Below are positions 1 to 5,822 of a stretch of DNA of 5,822 nucleotides, piece by piece; the stretch's first letter is position 1; each line of letters opens with the position of its first letter. The translations under genes were made by a program, and so were the position numbers. Source of the DNA: a bacterium (GTDB taxonomy: Bacteria > Pseudomonadota > Gammaproteobacteria > Burkholderiales > Burkholderiaceae_C). Location of the stretch: the NCBI GenBank assembly GCA_030824095.1, contig JAVBYK010000313.1, positions 1 to 5,822 on the forward strand. Direction: 5' to 3'. The notes beneath the pieces were generated by a model that worked only from the letters and a program-made list of their open reading frames with translations, did no database searches and had not been told where the DNA came from.

Positions 1-980
1 GCGTCGATGAAGCTGGCGTCAAAACTGTTGCGCGCCAGCTGGTAGGCGTGCTGGCTGGTCATGCCCAGCGCGGCAAAGGTCTGGGTGAAGTTCTCATTGA
101 TGTAGCCGCCAAAGTAGGCCGGGTCATCCGAGTTGACGGTGGCCATGATGCCGGCGTCCATCATGCGCTGAAGGCTGTGCTGCGCCAGCGTGGGATAGAC
201 GCACAGCTTGAGGTTGCTCAAGGGGCACACGGTCAGCGGGATGCGTTCCTGGGCCAGGCGCTGCATCAGTGCGGCGTCGTGGATGGCCTGCACACCGTGG
301 TCGATGCGCTCGACCTTCAACACATCCAGCGCGCTCCAGATATAGGCCGGTGGCGCCTCCTCGCCGGCATGGGCCACCAGGCGAAAGCCCAGTTCGCGGG
401 CACGGGCAAACACCTTGGCGAACTTCTCAGGCGGGTGCCCCACTTCGCTGGAGGCCAGGCCAATGCCCAGAATCTTGTCGCGCAGCGGCAGCACCTGCTC
501 CAGGCACTCAAAGGCTTCGGCCTCACTCAAGTGCCGCAGAAAGCACAGGATCAGCGATGCCGTCATGCCATGGCGTGCGGGTGCCTCCTGGCAGGCGCGA
601 TACAAGCCGTTGATGACAGTCTCCACGCTGGTGCCGTGGCCGGTGTGCGTCTGCGTGTCGAAGAATATTTCGGTGTGCAGGACGTTGTCTGCCTGGGCGC
701 GCGCCAGGTAGGCATCGGTCATGTCGAAGAAGTCCTGCTCGGTCTTCAGCACCGTGGTTCCGGCGTGGTAGATGTCCAGAAACTCCTGCAGGTTGTTGAA
801 CACATAGGCCCGGCGCAGTGCCTCCACGCTGGGGTAGGCCAGGGACACCCCGTTGCGCTGACCCATGGCAAAAATCATGTCGGGCTCCAGCGAGCCTTCA
901 ATGTGCATGTGCAGTTCAGCCTTGGGCATGGCGCGCAAGAGCGCAGGCAGGCGCTCGGGGGATACGGGTTTGTGGTTCAT
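1..980 (-). CDS. add: Adenine deaminase (adenosine/adenine deaminase family, Aah1-like), 3' end cut by window edge
   Basis: Cytoplasmic zinc amidohydrolase, predicted to deaminate adenine to hypoxanthine plus ammonia in purine salvage. The visible 326 residues read through to the left edge without a stop; family members are about 315-345 residues, so only a short C-terminal tail is missing. Zinc ligands are visible: H24 and H26 (ELHMHIEGSLEP), H204 (VAHAGEE) and D285 (VNSDDPAYFGGY). E207 and H228 (RIDHG) match the catalytic Glu and His. The motifs FFDTQTHT (106-113) and SSEVGHPPEKF (177-187) are typical of the adenine deaminase branch, whereas adenosine deaminases carry an LAGDE-type motif at the second site. 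Automatic pipelines often name such proteins adenosine deaminase, hence the symbol; the base specificity is inferred. The ATG at 980-978 is preceded by a good ribosome site. It lies 47 bases after pepF with no terminator between them, so cotranscription is likely. The nearby BMP-type importer supports a purine role. Confidence 0.9.
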   Translation of the reverse strand, partial: MNHKPVSPERLPALLRAMPKAELHMHIEGSLEPDMIFAMGQRNGVSLAYPSVEALRRAYVFNNLQEFLDIYHAGTTVLKTEQDFFDMTDAYLARAQADNVLHTEIFFDTQTHTGHGTSVETVINGLYRACQEAPARHGMTASLILCFLRHLSEAEAFECLEQVLPLRDKILGIGLASSEVGHPPEKFAKVFARARELGFRLVAHAGEEAPPAYIWSALDVLKVERIDHGVQAIHDAALMQRLAQERIPLTVCPLSNLKLCVYPTLAQHSLQRMMDAGIMATVNSDDPAYFGGYINENFTQTFAALGMTSQHAYQLARNSFDASFID

Positions 981-983
981 GGG

Positions 984-990
984 TTCTCCT
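984..990 (-). promoter_or_regulatory. Ribosome binding site of the deaminase gene
   Basis: The minus strand reads AGGAGAA ending three bases before the ATG at 980, with the AGGAG core five bases upstream of it. This is a strong Shine-Dalgarno match and supports choosing that ATG over internal Met codons such as M18 and M25, since the family N-terminus (PKAELHxHIEGSL) would be cut by a later start. Confidence 0.7.
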
Positions 991-1027
991 GACACGAGGC
1001 AGTCTATATCGGGCCGGCTCTGGCGGG

Positions 1028-2929
1028 TTAGCGAATGCGGGCGGCCTCGGCCTCCATGGCCGTGACCAGTTCCTCCATCTGCTCGACCACTGCCTGCACG
1101 GTTTCGCGCCTGGACAAGTCCACACCGGCTTTTTGCAGCTGTGTCATGGGATGGTCGTTGCCGCCGCTGCGCAGCAGTTCCAGATAGCGCTCGGTGGCGG
1201 CCGCCCGTGCGGCGGGCTCGCCGGTGGTCATGTCCTTGAACAGCTTGGCCGAGGAGGCAAAGCAGGTCGCATACTGGTAGACGTAATACGGTGAGTTGTA
1301 GAAGTGCGGAATGCGCGACCAGGTGTATTTGTAGGCATCGTCCACGGTCACGGCGTCGCCGTAGTAGTCCTTCAGCAGTTGCAGGTAGATGCCGTTGAGC
1401 ACCGCCGCAGTGACCGGCTTGCCGGCTTCCACCAGCTTGTGGGCCTGCATCTCAAAGTCGGCGAACAGCACCTGGGTGTAGAAGGTCCCCACAATGGAGT
1501 CGGCGGCATGCTGCAACAACAGGAAGCGTTCCTTGGGGTCGGTGGTGGTCTCCAGCAACTTGTTCAGCAGGAAGCGCTCATTGGTCGTCGAAGCCACCTC
1601 GGCCACAAAGATGGTGTACGCCGACGTGACAAAGGGCTGCTTCTCGTACGACAGGATGGTGTGCATGGCGTGCCCACCTTCATGGGCCAGCGTAAACAAC
1701 GCATTCTGGGTGTCGTTGTGGTTCAGCAGCATGTAGGGACCTACGCCATAGACACCGCCCACGTAGGCACCCGAGCGCTTGCCTTCGCTCTCATACACGT
1801 CAATTTGCTGACCCGCCAGAAAGCGCTGGTACTTGGCGCTGTAGTCGGCCCCCAGCGGGGCAACCGACTGCAACACCGTTTGCTTGGCGTCGTCATACGG
1901 GTAGGTGGCTGTTGTCTTATAGATGGGAATGGAGCCGTCATACAGGTGGTATTGCTCCAGCCCCAGCAGCTTCTTGCGCAGTTTGGCATAGCGCTGCAGC
2001 GGCGCTGTGCCGGCACGCACCGTGCTGACCAAGGTGTTCACCACATCGATGGGAATGGCGTGCCCCTCCAGCGCGGCGTCCAGCGTGGTGGGGAAGTTGC
2101 GGGCCTGCGCCGTGAACCAGCCCTTTTGCATGACACCGTTGTAGATGGCCGCATAGGTGTTGGCCGTGGCAGCATAGGTGGCTATGAACGCATCAAAGGA
2201 TTTGGCGCGATCGGCCTGGTTGTAATTGGTCTGCAGCACCGACTGGTAGGTGCCGGGCGTCAGCCTGGTTTCCTTGCCGTCAGAGAGCGTCACGGTCGGA
2301 AACTTGATGTCCGAGGTGGACAGTTCCTGGAACGTGGCCGTGGGGGTCTGGTTGAAACGGGTTGCATACGACAGCAGGCGCTCACCCTGCTCGTCCAGCA
2401 CATGCTTTTGCTGGCGGTAGTTGTCCAGAATGGTGAAGCGGTAGGCAGCCAGCGCCGGTGTCTCCCGAATCCACTGCTCCATGGTGGCCTGCGGAATCTG
2501 CAGCAACTCGGGTGTGAACCAGGATGTGGCGGTGCCGAACTTGGCAAACACCGCGCCCACCCGCTGGAACTTGCCGGCCACCTCCTGGTTGCGTGTCTCC
2601 ACGTCGCGCTGCAGCTGGGGATAGCGGTACACCTTGTACTGGAGCATGCCGATCTCGTCGAAGGCCTGGTAGGCGCTGAGCACTGCTGCCGGGCCATTCT
2701 TGAGCGAACCCTTGCGCGCGGCAAAGGCATCCATCTTGACCTGTATCGTGTTCATGGCCGCCTCCCATTCGTCCCAACTGGCGTAGATGGGCGATACATC
2801 CCAGCGGTATTGTGGCGGGATGTCGGCACGATTCAAGGAGGTTGGTTTCGGCGCACTGGCGGCCAACGCGGCGCCGGCAAACAGCAAGGGCATGGAGGCG
2901 GTGATGGCGCCAATCAAATCAATTTTCAT
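1028..2929 (-). CDS. pepF: Oligoendopeptidase F homologue (M3 family zinc metallopeptidase) with signal peptide
   Basis: A 633-residue M3-family metallopeptidase that cleaves short to medium peptides. Residues 1-24 look like a Sec signal peptide: K2, a hydrophobic core (LIGAITASMPLLFAGAALA) and likely cleavage near ALA-A or AAS-A. The mature part opens with the PepF-type segment IPPQYRWDVSPIY (37-49). The thermolysin-like zinc motif is HEGGH at 416-420 (ligands H416 and H420, catalytic E417), with third ligand E444 in FVAEVAST. The C-terminal RIPHFYNSPYYVYQY block (539-553) supplies the His/Tyr residues that bind substrate in M3 enzymes. Length is close to the usual 600 once the signal peptide is removed. 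The ATG at 2929 is chosen because it gives a complete signal peptide and has a GGGGAG site ten bases upstream; starting at M13 would remove the n-region. PepF proteins are classically cytoplasmic, so export is notable. The gene sits just after the terminator of the importer operon and 47 bases before the deaminase gene. All active-site residues are present. Confidence 0.93.
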   Translation of the reverse strand: MKIDLIGAITASMPLLFAGAALAASAPKPTSLNRADIPPQYRWDVSPIYASWDEWEAAMNTIQVKMDAFAARKGSLKNGPAAVLSAYQAFDEIGMLQYKVYRYPQLQRDVETRNQEVAGKFQRVGAVFAKFGTATSWFTPELLQIPQATMEQWIRETPALAAYRFTILDNYRQQKHVLDEQGERLLSYATRFNQTPTATFQELSTSDIKFPTVTLSDGKETRLTPGTYQSVLQTNYNQADRAKSFDAFIATYAATANTYAAIYNGVMQKGWFTAQARNFPTTLDAALEGHAIPIDVVNTLVSTVRAGTAPLQRYAKLRKKLLGLEQYHLYDGSIPIYKTTATYPYDDAKQTVLQSVAPLGADYSAKYQRFLAGQQIDVYESEGKRSGAYVGGVYGVGPYMLLNHNDTQNALFTLAHEGGHAMHTILSYEKQPFVTSAYTIFVAEVASTTNERFLLNKLLETTTDPKERFLLLQHAADSIVGTFYTQVLFADFEMQAHKLVEAGKPVTAAVLNGIYLQLLKDYYGDAVTVDDAYKYTWSRIPHFYNSPYYVYQYATCFASSAKLFKDMTTGEPAARAAATERYLELLRSGGNDHPMTQLQKAGVDLSRRETVQAVVEQMEELVTAMEAEAARIR

Positions 2930-2939
2930 GGTGGTAAAA

Positions 2940-2945
2940 CTCCCC
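2940..2945 (-). promoter_or_regulatory. Putative ribosome binding site of pepF
   Basis: The minus strand reads GGGGAG ten bases before the ATG at 2929. The spacing is slightly long but usable. It lies just downstream of the T-rich tail of the bmp terminator, so only about 20 bases separate terminator and start codon. Confidence 0.5.
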
Positions 2946-2947
2946 GG

Positions 2948-2976
2948 AATAGAAAAGGGCCGCTCAAAAGCGGCCC
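2948..2976 (-). terminator. Rho-independent terminator after the bmp lipoprotein gene
   Basis: On the minus strand GGGCCGCT pairs perfectly with AGCGGCCC (2976-2969 with 2964-2957) around a TTTG loop, giving an 8-bp GC-rich stem. It is followed at once by TTTTCTATT (2956-2948). The hairpin starts 22 bases after the bmp stop codon, the expected place for the end of the importer transcript. The plus strand also has AAAA before the stem, but the T-run follows the stem only on the minus strand, so the terminator works in that direction. Confidence 0.88.
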
Positions 2977-2998
2977 AGTGTAGCGAGTCGGAGATCGC

Positions 2999-4153
2999 TT
3001 ATTTTCCGCCGGGGATCTTGCCTTCCACGCCCTTGACGTAGAAGCTCAGGCCGCCCAGGAATTCATCGTCAGCCGTCTTGTCCTTGGCGATTTGTTCCTT
3101 GCCGGTGTTGTCCACAATCGGGCCTTTCCAGATCACAAAGGAGCCGTCGGCCAGACCCTTCTTCACTTCTTCGACCTTGGCCTTGGTTTCGGCGGGCACG
3201 TCTTCGGCGATCGACACGATGTCAATTGCGCCTTCCTTCACACCCCACCATGCCTTGCCCGTGGTCCACTTGCCTTCCAGCGCGTCCTTGGTGGCCTTGA
3301 TGTAGTACGGCGACCAGTTGATGACGGCGGACGCCAGGTGGGCCTTGGGACCGTAAGCGGTCATGTCGGAATCCCAGCCGAAGGCGCGCTTGCCCTTGTC
3401 CTGTGCGGTCTTCAGCACGGCGGGCGAATCGGTGTTCTGGAACAGCACGTCGGCGCCACCGTTGATCAGGCTGGTAGCAGCTTCGGTTTCCTTCGGTGGG
3501 TTGAACCACTCGTTGACCCACACCACCTTGGTCTTGATCTTGGGATTGCTGCTCTGCGCGCCCAGCGTAAAGCTGTTGATGTTGCGGATCACTTCAGGAA
3601 TTGGCACCGAGGCAACCACGCCCAGCGTGTTGGACTTGGTCATCTTGCCGGCGATCACACCCGCCATGTAGGCACCTTCGTAGGTGCGGCTGTCGTAGGT
3701 GCGCAGGTTTTCGGCGGTCTTGTAGCCGGTGGCGTGTTCGAACTTCACATCCTTCATGTCCGCAGCCACTTTGAGCATGGGGTCCATGTAGCCAAAGGTG
3801 GTGCCAAAGATCAGCTTGTTGCCCTGGCTGGCCATGTCGCGGATCACGCGCTCGGCGTCAGCCGACTCGGGCACGCTCTCAACGAACGAGGTCTTGATCT
3901 TGTCGCCGAATTCCTTTTCCAGCGCCTTGCGACCGTTGTCGTGCGCAAAAGTCCAACCGCCGTCGCCCACGGGGCCCACATAGGCAAAGGCAATCTTCAG
4001 CGGTTCGGGCTTGGGTGCGGGAGCCGAGGCAACTGGTGCCGGTGCCGGCGCGGGAGCCGGCTCTTCCTTCTTGCCGCAACCAACCAGCGCAGCGCTTGCC
4101 ACGGCGGTCAATGCGGCGACTTTCAGGAGTGTGCGTTTGTGCAGATCTGTCAT
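2999..4153 (-). CDS. BMP-family (Bmp/PnrA/YufN-like) ABC transporter substrate-binding lipoprotein
   Basis: Substrate-binding component of an ABC importer, 384 residues, of the basic membrane protein family (periplasmic binding protein type 1 fold). Family members characterised elsewhere bind nucleosides or purines. The N-terminus is a lipoprotein signal (K6, R7, hydrophobic stretch, lipobox LVGC with C26 as the lipidated residue), then a Pro/Ala-rich spacer at about 31-51. The ligand-binding domain starts at LKIAFAYVGPVGDGGWTFAH (52-71), the counterpart of the family's opening strand and first binding loop. GTTFGYMDP (117-125), ARG-free YEGAYMAGVIAGKMTKS (158-174) and FGWDSDM (258-264, in place of the common GVDxDQ) are further family-like blocks. 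The ATG at 4153 has GAAGGA six bases upstream. The gene follows two permease genes and ends at a terminator, making it the last gene of the importer operon. Length is normal for the family. The exact ligand cannot be read from sequence; a purine is favoured because of the nearby deaminase. Confidence 0.92.
   Translation of the reverse strand: MTDLHKRTLLKVAALTAVASAALVGCGKKEEPAPAPAPAPVASAPAPKPEPLKIAFAYVGPVGDGGWTFAHDNGRKALEKEFGDKIKTSFVESVPESADAERVIRDMASQGNKLIFGTTFGYMDPMLKVAADMKDVKFEHATGYKTAENLRTYDSRTYEGAYMAGVIAGKMTKSNTLGVVASVPIPEVIRNINSFTLGAQSSNPKIKTKVVWVNEWFNPPKETEAATSLINGGADVLFQNTDSPAVLKTAQDKGKRAFGWDSDMTAYGPKAHLASAVINWSPYYIKATKDALEGKWTTGKAWWGVKEGAIDIVSIAEDVPAETKAKVEEVKKGLADGSFVIWKGPIVDNTGKEQIAKDKTADDEFLGGLSFYVKGVEGKIPGGK
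4034..4060 (-). repeat. Pro-Ala dipeptide repeat in the lipoprotein spacer
   Basis: Codons for residues 32-40 of the BMP lipoprotein spell PAPAPAPAP, within a longer Pro/Ala/Lys/Glu-rich stretch (31-51). The codons vary (CCG, CCC, CCA; GCT, GCG, GCA), so the protein pattern is kept without a strict DNA repeat. It probably acts as a stiff, extended spacer between the lipid anchor at C26 and the binding domain. Confidence 0.75.
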
Positions 4154-4159
4154 GTGGGG

Positions 4160-4165
4160 TCCTTC
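4160..4165 (-). promoter_or_regulatory. Ribosome binding site of the bmp lipoprotein gene
   Basis: The minus strand reads GAAGGA with six bases to the ATG at 4153, a good site. The 59-base gap to the preceding permease (4154-4212) shows no T-tailed hairpin and no clear promoter, so the lipoprotein gene is probably cotranscribed with the permeases. Confidence 0.65.
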
Positions 4166-4212
4166 TATAAAACTGGGGGTTGCGAAAAGAAATCAGCTCG
4201 GTGCAGCGGGCG

Positions 4213-5133
4213 CTACGAGCCGGGATAAAACGGTTTTCCAATGGCAGCTGGCATATTAATCCGTATCCAGCGCGGATTGCGCGAGATCAGTGCCAAAACC
4301 ACAATGGTCGCCACATACGGCAGCATGCTGAGGAACTGGCTCGGAACCTCCACGCCAATTCCCTGCAAATGGAATTGCAACATGGTCACGCCACCGAACA
4401 GGTAAGCACCAAGCAATACCCGTGCCGGGCGCCAGGTGGCAAAGGTGGTCAGCGCCAGCGCAATCCAGCCCTTGCCCGAGACCATGCCCTCCACCCACAA
4501 AGGCGTGTAGACGATGGAGATGTAGGCACCAGCCAGGCCACACAGCGCCCCGCCCACCACCACCGCGCCCAGGCGTATCCAGCGCACGGGGTAGCCCAGG
4601 GCATGGGCTGATTCCGGACTCTCGCCGACACTGCGCAGGATCAGCCCGGAGCGGGTGCGGTACAGGAACCAGATCAGCGCCAGCGCAAACAGCACGGTCA
4701 GGTAGACCAGCGGATGCTGGCGAAACAGGGCCGGGCCGACCAGCGGAATGTCCGACAGGAATGGAATCGCAAAGCTGGGCCGCTCGGGCATCTTCTCCTG
4801 CACATAGCTGATGCCGGCAAAGGCCGAGAAGCCCGCACCAAACAGGCTCAGCGCCAGACCGGTGGCGTACTGGTTGGTATTGAGCCAGATCACCAGTGCA
4901 CCAAAAACCGCCGCCATCAGGGCACCCGCGCCCATGCCGGCGACAAAACCCATGGTGTCGCTGCCGGTGTGCACCACCGTGGCGAAACCGGCAATGGCCG
5001 CGCACAGCATCATGCCCTCGGCCCCCAGGTTGACGATGCCGGCCTTCTCGTTGATCAGGAGTCCCAGCGAGGCGATGGCCAGCACGGTTCCCGCATTCAG
5101 TGTGGCGGCAATTAACAGAGCGTAGGAGTCCAT
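4213..5133 (-). CDS. ABC transporter permease, BMP/nucleoside-type importer (YufQ-like)
   Basis: A 306-residue inner-membrane permease of the branched-chain/ribose-type permease superfamily (BPD_transp_2), forming half of the transmembrane channel of the importer. Hydrophobic segments are visible at roughly 5-27, 36-55, 62-84, 88-110, 142-158, 188-208, 223-233, 238-256 and 267-284. The block INEKAGIVNLGAEGMML (27-43) is a hallmark of this permease class. RSVGESPESAHALGYPV (167-183) is the cytoplasmic coupling loop that contacts the ATP-binding subunit. GLAGAYISI (199-207) and WIALAL (223-228) are also typical. The start ATG (5133-5131) overlaps the upstream permease stop by one base (TAATG), indicating translational coupling. 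Length matches the family, and the stop is TAG at 4215-4213. The partner permease lies directly upstream and the binding lipoprotein directly downstream. Substrate is inferred to be a purine base or nucleoside from family and context only. Confidence 0.92.
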   Translation of the reverse strand: MDSYALLIAATLNAGTVLAIASLGLLINEKAGIVNLGAEGMMLCAAIAGFATVVHTGSDTMGFVAGMGAGALMAAVFGALVIWLNTNQYATGLALSLFGAGFSAFAGISYVQEKMPERPSFAIPFLSDIPLVGPALFRQHPLVYLTVLFALALIWFLYRTRSGLILRSVGESPESAHALGYPVRWIRLGAVVVGGALCGLAGAYISIVYTPLWVEGMVSGKGWIALALTTFATWRPARVLLGAYLFGGVTMLQFHLQGIGVEVPSQFLSMLPYVATIVVLALISRNPRWIRINMPAAIGKPFYPGS

Positions 5134-5135
5134 TA
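5131..5135 (-). other. TAATG stop/start overlap coupling the two permease genes
   Basis: On the minus strand the TAA of the upstream permease (5135-5133) shares its last A with the ATG of the downstream permease (5133-5131). Upstream of the ATG there is only a loose purine-rich stretch (GGGGAAAGAAG) within the coding end of the first gene. Reinitiation by the same ribosome would give near-equal amounts of the two channel subunits. Confidence 0.8.
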
Positions 5136-5822
5136 CTTCTTTCCCCAGCGCAGACGGTAATTGACCAGCGTGTCACAACCCAGCAGAGTGAACAGCAACA
5201 GCCCCTGGAACACCCCGGTCAACGACTTGGGCAGGCCCAGACGCGACTGCGCCAACTCCCCCCCGATATAGAACATGCTCATCAGCACGGCCGAGAACAC
5301 CATGCCCACCGGGTGCAGCCGCCCCACGTAGGCCACGATGATGGCGGCAAAGCCGTAGCCCGCCGGCACATAGGGAGTGAGCTGGCCAATCGGCCCCGCC
5401 ACCTCCAGCGCACCGGCCAGGCCCGCCATGCCGCCCGACACCAGCAACGCCACCCACAGCGCCCGACGCGACGAAAAGCCGGCATAGCGCGATGCCGCCG
5501 GCGCCAACCCGCCCACCTGCTGGGCAAAGCCCGCCCGGGTGCGGAACAGAAACACCCAGACACCGGCCACACCGAGCAATGCAAACAGCACGCCGATGCT
5601 GACGCGCGATCCATCAAACAGGCGCGGGATGCGAGTCACCGCCTCAAAACTCTTGGTCTGCGGAAAGTTGTAGCCATTGGGGTCCTTCCACGGGCCAAAC
5701 ACCAGGTAGCCCAGCACCTGCACCGCCACGTAGACCAGCATCAGGCTGACCAGGATTTCATTGGCGTTGAACTTGTCGCGTAAGAGCGCGGTCAGCCCCG
5801 CCCAGGCCATGCCGCCCAGCAC
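5133..5822 (-). CDS. ABC transporter permease, BMP/nucleoside-type importer (YufP-like), 5' end outside window
   Basis: The C-terminal 229 residues of the second inner-membrane permease of the importer. The reading frame is open to the right edge; the first visible codon, GTG at 5822, is read as an internal Val because family members are about 350 residues and the visible part begins in mid-domain. KFNANEILVSLMLVYVA (17-33 of the visible part) matches the family's NE-I-T-IMLN-IA block. FGPWKDPNGYNFPQTKSF (42-59) is the periplasmic loop after it. FRTRAGFAQQVGGLAPAASRYAGF (93-116) contains the cytoplasmic coupling loop toward the ATPase, followed by SGGMAGLAGALEVAG (129-143) and YGFAAIIVAYVGRLHP (156-171), both typical of the class. 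Hydrophobic segments alternate as expected, and the protein ends in a basic tail (RLRWGKK). It is coupled to the downstream permease. The ATP-binding gene is expected upstream, beyond 5822. Confidence 0.9.
   Translation of the reverse strand: MLGGMAWAGLTALLRDKFNANEILVSLMLVYVAVQVLGYLVFGPWKDPNGYNFPQTKSFEAVTRIPRLFDGSRVSIGVLFALLGVAGVWVFLFRTRAGFAQQVGGLAPAASRYAGFSSRRALWVALLVSGGMAGLAGALEVAGPIGQLTPYVPAGYGFAAIIVAYVGRLHPVGMVFSAVLMSMFYIGGELAQSRLGLPKSLTGVFQGLLLFTLLGCDTLVNYRLRWGKK

Noticed and set aside
48..992. A 314-codon open frame on the plus strand, opposite the deaminase gene
   Set aside because: Same phase effect as opposite pepF; the minus frame carries a complete set of active-site motifs and the plus frame shows none.
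999..1010. TATAGA on the minus strand between pepF and the deaminase as a possible -10 box
   Set aside because: No matching -35 element is seen about 17 bases upstream; a single AT-rich hexamer in GC-rich DNA is weak evidence, so cotranscription with pepF is the simpler reading.
2977..2982. TACACT on the minus strand as a possible -10 box for pepF
   Set aside because: No -35-like hexamer lies at the right distance (the bases there read AAAATA), and the transcript would start inside the terminator hairpin.
1304..2983. A 559-codon open frame on the plus strand, opposite pepF
   Set aside because: It lies in the phase where its first codon base faces the third base of pepF codons. Because those third bases are mostly G or C, stops (which begin with T) are rare on the other strand. 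The translation has no recognisable domain and is rich in Gly, Val, His and Gln, typical of such shadows.
4034..4060. GC-rich near-repeats suggesting a DNA-level tandem repeat or regulatory hairpin
   Set aside because: The pattern follows from alternating Pro and Ala codons with varied third bases; there is no constant unit beyond the amino-acid pattern.
3092..4228. A 378-codon open frame on the plus strand, opposite the bmp gene
   Set aside because: Same phase relation to a GC-rich gene; no family resemblance, and the opposite strand holds an intact lipoprotein with lipobox and terminator.
4256..5176. A 306-codon frame on the minus strand overlapping the second permease
   Set aside because: It is a shifted frame of the same DNA with Gly/Arg/Cys-rich translation and no membrane segments; the other frame has the conserved permease motifs.
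5100..5783. A 227-codon open frame on the plus strand, opposite the first permease
   Set aside because: Same shadow phase; its translation is Gln/His/Arg-rich, the expected antisense of a hydrophobic membrane protein.

Overview
The window is a 5.8 kb, GC-rich chromosomal segment. Every convincing gene lies on the minus strand, so transcription runs from the right edge to the left. The proteins look like those of a Gram-negative betaproteobacterium of the order Burkholderiales, perhaps Comamonadaceae. This placement rests on protein style and base composition; no search was run.

Right part (5822 down to 2999): the downstream end of a BMP-family ABC importer operon. In transcription order it holds a membrane permease cut by the right edge (5822-5133), a second permease overlapping it by one base in a TAATG junction (5133-4213), and, after a 59-base gap, a lipoprotein of the basic membrane protein (Bmp/PnrA/YufN) substrate-binding family (4153-2999). 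The ATP-binding subunit is not in the window and would be expected beyond the right edge. A clear intrinsic terminator (8-bp perfect GC-rich stem, TTTT tract) follows the lipoprotein gene at 2976-2948.

Left part (2929 down to 1): a 633-residue M3-family oligoendopeptidase F homologue with an N-terminal Sec signal peptide (2929-1028). After a 47-base gap comes an amidohydrolase of the adenosine deaminase family (980 to beyond base 1), nearly complete but cut by the left edge. Its motifs (H-x-H, FFDTQTHT, SSEVGHPP, HAGE, DHG, NSDDPAYF) fit the adenine deaminase (Aah1-like) branch better than true adenosine deaminase.

Likely joint role (inference): the importer brings a purine base or nucleoside into the cytoplasm, and the deaminase converts adenine to hypoxanthine for salvage or catabolism. 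The peptidase between them has no obvious link to purines and probably acts on peptides outside the cytoplasm. No RNA genes, insertion sequences, CRISPR arrays or attachment sites were seen, and no stretch over 300 bases lacks a gene. The region is mostly ordinary metabolism. The points worth checking are the deaminase specificity, the exported PepF, and the terminator directly before pepF. I saw no convincing evidence of an undescribed system.
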